Positions 40,001 to 52,000 of a DNA stretch of 64,000 nt are shown in pieces (the stretch's first letter is position 1; each line of letters begins with the position of its first letter). The DNA comes from Corella eumyota (Eukaryota > Chordata > Ascidiacea > Phlebobranchia > Corellidae): NCBI GenBank assembly GCA_963082875.1, contig OY720098.1, positions 1,674,001-1,738,000 on the forward strand, read 5' to 3'. A program made the position numbers and the translations under genes. A model generated the notes under the pieces. That model was not told the DNA's origin, made no database searches, and saw only the letters and a list, made by a program, of their open reading frames with translations.

Positions 40001-43000
40001 TGTGGGGGTGTTCTGGGGGGTGGAGGTGATCTCCGGCGCTCCTGAGTGTCTGGAATGTTAAATAATAAATTATATATACATTTTAATCTGCCACCGTTTA
40101 GGCTGTATTTTTTAAATATGTAATATAGTGTACCTTAAATAGGCAAATAAAAATATTTTAAAATATAATTAAAGTTAAAGCAAAAATTTTTTTTAAAGTG
40201 TTTTTATGTCACACTTTTTTTGCTATTTAAAAAATAAAAAAATCTTACCCTTGGCTCTAGTTTTTAATTCTTTAACTTGTTTTTCATAATTTTGCTGCTG
40301 ATTAGAAAATGATTTAAGTTGTTCTTCCAAAGATACAATTGTAACTGAATGTTGGTAAATTTCCTCCTAAAAGAAAGTTGTTTAAATTATTAGAAAAAGT
40401 AAAAACAATTTGTTTATAGCAATTGGATATTAAAATATAATAAAATCAAAAAGTTTTAAAATCTAAATCATTTAAAATAGTTAAATTTTTAAGATTTAAT
40501 CTATATATTTGATAGAAAAACATATTTACATTTTATCAAGATAGTAAGTATTAATATATTTATTCATAGTAAACAGTTTAAAATTTTATTTAATCTCTTA
40601 TATTTTTATGAAAATTATTTTAATACCTTATATTGAACAATATCATTTTCAAATTTCTTTTTGGACTCAGTTAAATTTTCTTGTGCTACGAGAAGGTCAG
40701 ATTTAAACTGGATTTGTTGTTCATTGAGTTCTGTGTGAAGTTGTTTCTATAAAAATATTAATAAAATCAACTTTTAAAATTAAAGTGGATTCTATAGTAA
40801 TAGTTAATAAACCACATTTCCATCAGCATTTTAATAAAGTAATATTTGCCCGCGCAACCAACAAGCAGTTATATTTATTTTGTAGACTTATATATTGGAC
40901 ACACTTTATTATATATATATATAAATATACTGTCCACATCAGTTACTCCGATCCAGTCTCGAGTTACCTGTGGCAGCTTGGGATATTATAGATTATAATT
41001 GCCCGATAATTATGCTACTGATTAAGTGCTGACTCAGCAGGAGTTTATACCGTTTATAGCGCTTTACTCTAAGGCGCTACAGCATAAGGGCAGTGGGGAT
41101 TGAACTTATGACCTTATGTGTGGTATAGCAAGTGTTTTTACCACTACACCATGCGCTGCCGGTTATATCTAACAAACATTGATACCTCAATATTTTTAAG
41201 TTTTTCGATATCAACAAAAGCATCTTGAATCTTGGTTTTATATTCATTTGCTTCTGTTATCTTTTCATCCAACAACTGAATAAAAAAGTAATTTAATTTT
41301 AAAATTCTAAAATAATTAACCATATTTTTAAATACACAAAAAAGTATTTACTATTTTTAAAGTATAATAAAAAGTCTTTACCTTTCTAAGTTGCTCAACA
41401 CTTAAGTTCATGGAGTTCGTTTTCTCTCTTTCTTGCATGAGCGATTCAATTCTTTTTTCTTCTTCTCTCCTTTTCATTTCTTCTAAGTTGGTCTCAAAAT
41501 TTGACCTCTCTTGAATTCTAGAAAAAAATAGATAAAAATTGTAAAATTTGGAAATTTTCTGTTAATATAAACCTAATCCAAAAATGAATCTTTTTTTCAT
41601 AAAATGAAAATAATCAGTATCCAATTTAAAACAATTTTAATTTTTACAACAACTTTCTTAAAACTATTTTTAAGAAAACTTAGTGCACAATATATATTTT
41701 TGTATGTCCAATTCATAGCCCTACAAAATAATAAAAACTGTCATTTGTAGTGCACAGGTAAATAATATGTATAAACAAGAGTTGTGACCATATACCGACA
41801 ATTAAGATTCTAACCATAGAGTAGGCTATTTTCTGGCATAACTTATTTTAAAATAAAACAAAGAATACACAAGCTCAAAATAAATTTTAAATTGATTAAA
41901 GCAAGTGCCAAGAAAAAGTTATGGTTTAGTAAATAATTTTCAGACAAACGCAAATATAATTTTAAGTTACTTGGCCTAATGTTTTATGCAATGTCAGTCG
42001 CTTCAAAAACAAGAATATAGGTATTTTTAACAACTTTAAAAATAAAAAAAATTTATACAAAATTTGTAAATTGTTGAAGTCCAACATAAATAAAATTCTT
42101 ACTCTGTGCTATATACACAAAACCTTTAAAACTTCAGTACTAATATGCTTAATCCAATAACAATAAACTTACCTTTCAAAACAATAAAATGTTAATCTTA
42201 TAAGCTCATTTTAATCCCTTGAATTTAGTTAAAAATTTTAGTGTAAAACTCTATGAAACTACTGCTACGAAATAATTTTATGACACATATATAGAGTATT
42301 AATGGCCATTAGTATGTGTCTTGTTGTTATAAGTAACATAATGGTGTATTGTCTAATCTGTCAGTGATACAAAATACTGTTTTTGTTAACACAATAATAG
42401 TGTTGTATGTTTAAATAATGGCAATCATTAATCTTAAAACAAATTTTACAAGAATGTTTTACTATAAAAATAAACCATCACAAAAAATGCCCAAAACATG
42501 ATATTTGTATAGAATAATTTCAAATTTTAAATTCCTTTATTAGTAATGGGTATAAAATATATATTTTTTAAAGCAGAGGTCCTAAGTTTGATCCCTACTG
42601 CTTATTATTTCAACTGCCTTTATGCTGTAGACCCTAAGAGCAAGGCGACTAAAAATTTTCGGTGCCAAAAGCCATTCAGCAGCATAATTATCGGGCAATT
42701 ATAATCTATATAATATCCCTAACTGCCAAAGGCCACTTAAGAATGAGTTGGGGTAACTGATGTTACTTTAGTTAAGGCCTTAAAGTTGGGCTTTTCATTT
42801 TAAGGGTAAATAAATACAAAAAATATAGAAATTTTAGTAATTACTTTCTGAATTAAAAATAGAAACTCAAAAATTCAGATTTTTATTAAAATAACCAAAC
42901 CTCATTTTTTCAAGTTCGTCTGCAAGTTTATCTTCATTTTCCTGCAACAATTTGTTCAAGTAATTCTGTAGCTCCCTCTGGTGGTTACTTTCTAGATCAG

Positions 43001-46000
43001 CAATGCTCTGTAGCGTGCCCTGGTGGGCCTCTCGCTCGGCCAGCAATGATTTGTGAATATCTTCAACATGATCGCCAGGGTCTGAAATATGAAAATAAAA
43101 TATAAAAACATTTTGTTTTTATTTATCCTCGATGTGATAAGGTCAACTTTATCACCTACACATTAAGTAATATTTATTACTTCCACCCAGTCTTGAGTTG
43201 CCTTTGACAGTTTACGATATTATAGATTATAATTGTTTGATAGTCTGGGTGCAGATAAGGTGCTGGCTCAGCATAAGTTAAGATCGTTTTTAATGCCTTA
43301 CTTAAAGGCGCTACAGCATAAAACTAGTGGGAATTAAACCAAGGTCCTTATGTATTAAAGCCAAGAGTTTTGACAACTACACCATGCTGCCAATCATTAA
43401 GCAATGATTAAAATAATGTTTAGTTTAATCAGAAAAAACTTGGTTTTAAATTTGCCTATAATTAGTTACAAAAATTAATTTTTACCGAGCAATTTGTTCA
43501 AAAAACTTCCACTGCAGCTACTAGAATAACTTGAACTTGAATTTCTGTGCGAATAATTAAACTTTCTTGTTTTAACATAATCTACTCTTGCCATTTTCTA
43601 AATTTAATCTATAATTTAGTATCTAAAATGTGTATAATCGTTTGTTACAAGTTATAAATTTGGCCTTCCATCTTACTAAGCTTAATATATTGTAGAAATA
43701 AATAAGTCAATTTATCCAGTATTTTTTATAACTTTACTCATAAAATAAATACTAATTCAATATGAAAATTATTCTTTTTTTTCTCCCTTTAGCATAAAAC
43801 CCTAAAGCTTTAAAGTTTAGTGGGTGAAGCTACAAAACAGTCCAATTCTGCTAACTTTATTATAATTGCTGCAAACCAAAATTAAAATCAAGTTCTGTAA
43901 ACTTAAACAATTAAAAAAACACATTTAAGAGCTTTATAATTGTTTGTTCTAGCAACAGACTGACATTAATCAAACAATAGTTAGGCTAACCATGTTTTAA
44001 ATCTATTTGCTTAAAAAAGAATCATTTTAAACAAGCCTGAAGTTAAATTAATTGCTGTTATATCACTTATTAATACAATAAAACATTCTTAAATATTAAA
44101 AACTTTATTCTAAAGGTTTAATAAATAGGCGGCTTTTTTAATACTACTTTAAATATTTTTTCCATTTCTTATCTATATTTCTATATATTTAAAACTTGTT
44201 TTTTAAATTACTCTTCAATTTTAAAACAATAATCCCACACCCTACATATGTTATATTGTTTTGCCCACTTAAGTAAAACAATGCAATATCAAGGACTACA
44301 TTGTTAGGGTGGGCTTGACAACAATTTACATTGTTTTAAAACAAAGAAATATCAGATTACCAAACACTAATTAGATTTTGATGAAATAAAAAATTCTTTA
44401 TAAAATAGATTAGGGTGAAATATAATCTACCACCATTTAAAACAACATTATTTTAGTGTGTTAAGAATAAAATCTTGTTTGTTAAGTAAAATAAAGCTAA
44501 CTTGGAAAGTTTAAAAGCTTACAAAATTTAAAAAATGGCTAACTTAATATTTATTTCTGTTTAAATTTTTTTATTTTTACCTCTTTCAAAAAAAAATTAT
44601 GATCACAAAAAAATTTTAACGAAATTAAAATCTTACGTTTGTTGGAAAATGTGACATCGCAATCTGCCTTTGTTAAAGCTCCTTCAAGTGTTGAAATCCA
44701 TTTTCGTTCGCTCTCAAGGAAATTTGAGAAAACTTGAAAAGCCCAGAATAGGTTTTGGTCAGATGAATAAGAAGATAAGAGTTGGATTTGCTCACTTAGT
44801 ATAGCTGAATGATGGCCCTTCTCAGATAGAGTTTCCTTTAAATTAAAAAATATAGAATTTTTTTTTGTATATATTTTTATCCTCGATGGGGGAAAGTCGA
44901 ATGCGCGACTTAAACATAGAGTAACATCAGTTACTCCGACCGAGTCTCTAGTTGCCTGTGGCAGTTTGGAATATTATAGATTATAATTGCCGGATAATTA
45001 TACTGCTAATTAAGTGTTGGCTCAGCAGGAGTTTATACCGTTTATGGCGCCTTACTCAAGGGCGCTACAGCATGAGATCAGTGGGGATTGAACCCACAAC
45101 CTAATGGTGGTGTAGCAAGTGTTCTTACCACTGCACTATGCTCTGCAAATTACTTAATTGCCATTATCTAGATAAACTTAGACTGGTAATCAAATAAAAA
45201 AACTGACTATTCACCCAACTCAGTCTTAACACTGCTCATTTCTACTCTTTTGTTATAATGTTAATCATTTTGTTAAAAACATTTAAAATCTACAAAATAT
45301 TTTTTGTAGCTCAGCAGTTTTAAGTCTTTGCTTATTTTAAATTTTCTAGTTAAGTTTTGTGTAGTTGCTTAGAATAAAACTAACTTTATCATCATAGTTA
45401 AATATTTATTTGACATACAGTTAATGGACAAAAAAAAAAATTAAACATTAACCATAATATTTAAGGTCATCAAAACTTTATTGTGTAAATACATTATACT
45501 ACATAGTAAGTTAAGGGGCCATGTTAAATAAATACTGACATATAAACTGTATAAGATTTTACTCACCAAAATTTTGCCCATTTCTTCAGTTATTTCAGAG
45601 TGAGAATTATTAAAATCTTCTAATTCAGTTTTTTTCTCTTCCAAATCAACATTCAAATCCTTTATCTCATTCTTTAGCTTGTTTCTGTAAAACAACAAAA
45701 AATAAAATATAAAAAAATAGAACTAAGTTAAATACAGTACACAAAAATAACAGTACTGTTTTAAAACAATTAATTTTATAATGTAAAAAAATTTAATAGA
45801 AATTACAGCGCTTAAAAATAAACATCTATTAATAAAAAATTAACTTAAAAGAACAATAAATTTTTACATAGCACACATCTATTTTCTAGGTATCATAAGA
45901 CAAAAAATACATTCACTATTTTATTTTAGTGATTCTTAATTCATAATTTATAAGAAGTACTATAATTTATATCATAAATAGAACTGTCCATAAACAAGCA

Positions 46001-49000
46001 CCATTTACCTTTCGTTAATAATCTTTCTAATTTCCTGAGCTAACATTTCGTCGGTTATATTATCATCATCAGTAGGTGCATGCATTCCAGGGGCTGAGTA
46101 TAAAGTTCGCAATATACGAGCTCGAAACCGATCATGCTAAATGAAGGTTAAGTTACTTTAGATTGATAAGGTTTAAGTGCAGTCTGGTATACTGCTTTAA
46201 AAGTACTAGACCTTCTTATCTTTAAGGTCTGGGTTTTATTTATTGGTATGTGGTATATTAAATGTATATTTTAAAAAAATACAGTCTGTATAAATATAAT
46301 TGAGTTAGTTTTAATTATTTGAGTTTTAAGTGTAGTATAGCATACTAGTTTAGAGAACTAGACGCCTGTCTTTCTTATCTTTAAGGTCTGGTATTAAGTT
46401 ATTGCTGGACTTTTAAAACCCTTAAGTGATGTTAACCATGCATTTTACAAGCAAGATTTAACATAGTTGTTATTACATATATAAATGCAGCTGTAAAAAA
46501 ATACAAACATAAAAAAATTAAAACCCTAAAAATTTTTAAAAAACCTTTAATATAACAAAAAAATTAGCTAAAACAAACTGAAAAAAAGCCAAAAAAATAT
46601 ATCAAAATTAAATGTATTGACGTCAAATTTCATTTTAGATTTCGACCAAAATTTGTAAAAATATTATGAAAATATAAATTGATCGTTAAATTTCTCTTAC
46701 CTGACTTTTAGTTTGTTCCATATCCACTCTTAACAATCTCTCAGTCCTTTGTAACTCCAGAAATTTATGTTTTAAGTTCTCTGCTTCCTTGGATGCTGTT
46801 TTCATCTCTTCAGCTTCCTGATCCTGCTTCTGTTTCATCTTGGTGACCTCATCTTTGTACATTTGGAGAAGACTAAGCTTTTCAGCCGCCCCATTTTCAA
46901 GTGTTCTTTTTTTCTAAAAAAAATGTTTTAATTTTTTTTATTTTTTTTATATATATCTTTATCCCCGATGTGAGAAGGTTAACTTCAAGACCTATACATA
47001 GAGTAACAACCATTACTCTGACCCAGTCTCAAGTTACGTTTGGCAGTTTGGGATATATTATAGATTATAATTGCCCGATAATTAAGCCACTGATTAAATA
47101 TTGGCTCAGCAGAAGGTTATACCTTTTAAAGCTCCTTATAAAGGCTGCTACAGCATGAGAGCAGTAGGAATCTAACCAAGAACCTTGTGTAGTGTTGCAA
47201 ATGTTTTGACTACAACCTCAAGCTGCCAGTGATTTTTTAATTTGTATTGAAAACTTAAAATATTTGTTTGTAATTTTTTCTTGTATTTTATAATGAACGT
47301 AAATGTAAAAATCTTTTTAACTTACAAGTCTTATTTCTTTTAATTCTTTGTTTAAATCAGCAATTTTTTCATCTTTTGATTTGTCTTCACTTATTTTTGT
47401 AAACTAAAAACAAAACAATTTTAAAAAAATACACAGCTAAAAAATTTAGAAAGCTTAGTAAAGAAAGTTTAAAAATGTTTATACCAAAATATTTACAATA
47501 TTAGTTTAATAGAATACTTATATAAAACTATATACATAAATATTTGTAAAAAAATCTAACACAAAGTTAAAAATGTATCTAAACTAATTTAGTTAGCATA
47601 ACAATACAAATAAACTAAGTCTGCATGATAAGGAAAGCTGATAAGTGGTGAGAAAAGGACTTTTAGTTGAATGACATAATAGCTAATATTGACTAAACAA
47701 ATTCAATGATATTTTAACAAACATCAAAATAATAGGATATTTGTACTAAACTAATAGGATGCTTGTAAATTATGTATTATAATATCAAACATATTTAAGA
47801 TATATTTATGTATTAAATGTATTTAAGAATAAAACCTTGTTATAATGTAATATAATAAATTAAAAGAAATTTTTGATTAAAAACCAGTACCTACACACTA
47901 AAAAATGCTTTTCAATATTTAGTAAAAGTAAAGTTTAAAAATAAAAAAATTGGGCTATACCAGTGTGGTTACTCAATTGCGCAACAGGTTTGAAATATCA
48001 GAAAAGTTTTACCCGGGAAACCCCGGGTAAAAACCCCGTTTTTTTTTTAAATTCACGGTCCCAAGTCCAACTATTAACGAAATATTTCTTTGTTGTTTTC
48101 AGCTGCGCTTTCAAAATGGAAAAATCCCAGATGCTAATTTATAGATTGTATGTGGTAATGTTTATTTTAATAAATATTGAAGCAAAACTGTCATCAAACC
48201 AAGAAACTAAAAAAGAACTAGAGTTTGAGCTAGACACGGTAATACAGAAAATTGTCAAGTTTTTTTACAAAAAAGAAATCTCAAATTTAGTAAAAAAATG
48301 ACTTCAAAAAGTTATATTTAATGCTATTAAACCTAGGAACAGTTTGAATTCGAATTAATTCAGAAATTTATAGAAGTTTTACTCACTAAAAAGAATCATG
48401 TCGAATATTATTAAAAACACTGTTTAAATGTTAAAATTTTTATAGTTTTGCTTCTTTATGGTGTGTATATCTTAAAAGCTTTAAAAAACAATATAAACTT
48501 ATTACAAATTTAAAATTTACTTTAACTTAACAGTGCAAGGTACACACTAAGAACCATGGCTACATACCAACCCGATGCAAAAAAAACGAACGCTATGACC
48601 CAAAAGACCAAGTGTGTGTATTTTGCTTTAAAGGTTACACCAACTTGGTGCCATCTTGCAATCGGAGGTGTAACGTTAGAATTATGTAAGTGCTATCATA
48701 ATTTCTTTGTTGACTAATTTTAGCTTACTAAAAGACCTTTTACAATACCAGAAAAAAAAACTAATAACCAATGAGACAAATGTGTCAAAAAACTAAACAA
48801 TTAAAAAAAAACTTTAATAGGCCACCAATCATAGAAAAAAAAGAACAAAACAATGCTGAAAAAGGCGACAAGAATGACATCAAAAAAGAACAACAAAAAG
48901 AAGGAGATCAGAATGATAACAAAGTTTCTGGGGCTGACTTAAACAATGAAACACCTAAACAGAACGAAGAGGTATTGTTCAAAAAATAATATATAAAATT

Positions 49001-52000
49001 TAATGTAATGTAATTTTTAAACAGTAATCTATGTGTATTGTGTAATACCAAAAAGCTTACTGCTGAGCATATTCATAGAGGGACTTATACCTTTTTAACG
49101 GGTTTGGTTTTATTAAAATAAATGTCGGCAGTAAAAATAAACCCCTAAAAGGGGTTGACTGAAAATGAGGAAATGGAAATTGAGGGAATGAAAAATAAAG
49201 AAACGAAAAATGAAGGAACTAAAAATGAAGGAACCGGAAAATGAAGGAAAGAACCGGAAAATGAAGGAAAGCAAAAAGGAGAGAGGGAATCTTAAATACT
49301 AAAACGCGGAAATATCGTTGACTGTTTATTTGGGATTACTGTCATTTATTCGAGAACTGATAAGCGATAAGTCAACGGATTTTTTGCATTTTATTTTGTT
49401 AAGATTCCGCCTCTCCTTTTATTCACTTTCCTTCAATTTCCATTCCTTTATTTTCCATTCCCTTAAATTTCGTGTGTCCCCCTCCATAAAAGTCGACACT
49501 ATAACAGCATTCTAAAAAGGTATAGTGGCTGTGTTATGCAATATCTCTGCCCTTACAATTATAAACCTTAGATGAGCAAGAGTTAGGAGAAGTCGGCTAG
49601 TAGATTTAGTTTATTAATACCACATTAGTTACACTGTACCATTTATGTTTTAAATTAGCATAGTCTAATTCTAAATTTTTATAGAATATCGTTGTACCCC
49701 CAGTTGTGCAACCACAACCGGTTGTAACTACAGCTCAACCAGAAATTCAACTTAAACCGACAAAAATGAATGAGAAGATCCCTTCAAATAATAAAGATTT
49801 ACCACGAGCAACTACAGCGTCTAAAAGCTTTAAGCTAGCTGTGAAAATAATAACCCATGTCATCTTACCTTTGGTTGTTGGATTTTGGCTTGTTGTGCTT
49901 CCATAAACACCATACTTTTCTGACAGCATTATTGTAAATTTGTAAATAAAAAATGCTTGATACATTACGATGGTTTATTCAAACCCAAAAATGATTTTAT
50001 TAAAATTAATAAATGAGTTTTGGTTTCATTTAACCAATGAATTCAATCTAGTTAAATAGATAATGTTAAAGCTTGCTTTATACCAGACTTATTAACACAG
50101 TAATTACATAAACTTGCATGCCTATGTTTGGTATGCCAAACCTAATTTTAGTTTCACATTAAACCAATTACAGATTACAATTTTTTACATTTTTGTTAAA
50201 TTATAGACTTAAAAATATATACTTCTGCAAATTACACTACATTTTTAGAACAACAACTTTCTATTTTCGAACGAAAAGCTATATTTGAAACTAACATTGA
50301 CAATCCTTTAAAAATTCATATAACATGCAAAAAAATTGAAATTGCACCTTGGTACAAAATTTTATTTTGTGTTTATGAACATATTGTATTTATATAAAAA
50401 AATTGTCATTTGATTTGAAATGAATATATATAATGGTGCTTTGATGTTTAGTTCAATTAGTTACTTTTGCACCATATGTATTTTCTTTAACAGTAAATTT
50501 TTACACAGACTTCATATATTATCATTATATGTATATTACTGGCCACACAATGATGCAATAAACAAGGTGATGATGCCAGTTCATTGGTCTTGATGCCCTT
50601 GTTATAACATTGCTATGTGTGTTTAATTAGGTACTTAATTGCATCGCCTAGGTTTTTTCAATATCATTAGTTGATTTTTAACCTCACAGGCTGCATTTTA
50701 ACTATTGTAATATCGTTGCAATTAGCACCTATTAACTGCCTTTAATAATTTTACCACTCACCACAAATGGCAGTTTTTTTATTTTAAAAGGCTATGCAAT
50801 GGACATATACTGCATATATAGTGTTTACTAAGCTCTGTTGTATAAAGATTGCGCCTACGTCTGTTATTTAACTGTTTTGTAAGTTAAAAAATGTTTTAAG
50901 ATAATGATGTTTAAGTGATATGATTCGTAAGAAAAATCATTTAAGTTTAATCTGTGTTGTATAATGACTCGTACAATGTTTTCATTACATTGGATAATAC
51001 AACAAATCATTTTTAAAGTTAGTGTGATTTTTTTGTCTTTCTAATTTAAATAAATGTTTTAAATTAAAAGTACATTATTCCAAAAAGTTTTAATTGTGGT
51101 AAGTTATATATTATTAATGCCTTTATTTTAAAGCTTTAAGTTTGTCCAATTTTTTAAAATGAATATTTAGGCCTTTTTATTTAACTTTCAACCAGCAGTG
51201 TGGCGAAAAGGCAAGGCAATATGCACAACAACACACAGTCTTGAGTTCATTTTTATAGCTTGTAGTAATAGCAGTCTTAAGGATTGTAATTTAGTTTTTT
51301 CTATGTCCAACTTTAAAATAATTGATTAATTACCTTAGCTGAAATAGATGAAAGTTGAATTTCTTTTTGCTTCAGTTCCTTTTTTAGAAAAGTTGTTTCA
51401 CTGTTTTTCTTGCCAAGAATGGATTCTTGATTTTGAATTTGTTTTTGTAAAGATTGAACTAAACCTGTTGAGAGTTTAAACAATAAAAATTAACCAGTTT
51501 TAATTTGTAGCCTTTAAATCTTTACCCAAATCTTTAAAAATAATTAAACACAAAATAAATTTATTTAAAATTATACATTAAAAAAATCTTCACAAAAATT
51601 ATACCAAAATATACCAAATTTTTATTTAACCTTTTAAAGTAAAATGAACTTTGCATTTAACAAATATAATTTAAATTTACATCATTATAAAATAACCCAT
51701 AAATAACAAACAGAAAATAAGTTATATATTAGAGTAACTACTTTGAAATTATAAATAACCTAAAAATTGAAACTGTAATTTTAAAATGACCTTGAGACAT
51801 CTGATATTCTTTGTTAGCTCGATCTAAATCCAATCTTAACTCGTTAATTTTCTTCTCCCGCTCTGCTAATTGGCTCGTTAAAGTCGGTGATGATGTCATA
51901 GTAGCATTAACAGAATCCAATTGATGACGCAACAATGTGACTTCATTACGACGTGAATTTATTTCGTTCTCAAAACTTTGTAGTTTATGTACAAGTTGAG

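Noticed and set aside
47963-48115. N-terminal extension of the nested gene's first exon
   Set aside because: The upstream part runs through the palindrome and a polypyrimidine/AG acceptor. The downstream ATG at 48116 directly opens a good signal peptide.
48771-48820. Start of the third nested-gene exon at an ATG in this stretch
   Set aside because: Entering at the AG before 48752 runs into a stop at 48762. The later AATAG acceptor at 48820 gives the right phase without a stop. An acceptor after 48775 remains possible but lacks pyrimidines.
49318-49515. Open frame rich in Phe/Leu/Ser
   Set aside because: It is the pyrimidine arm of the foldback MITE.
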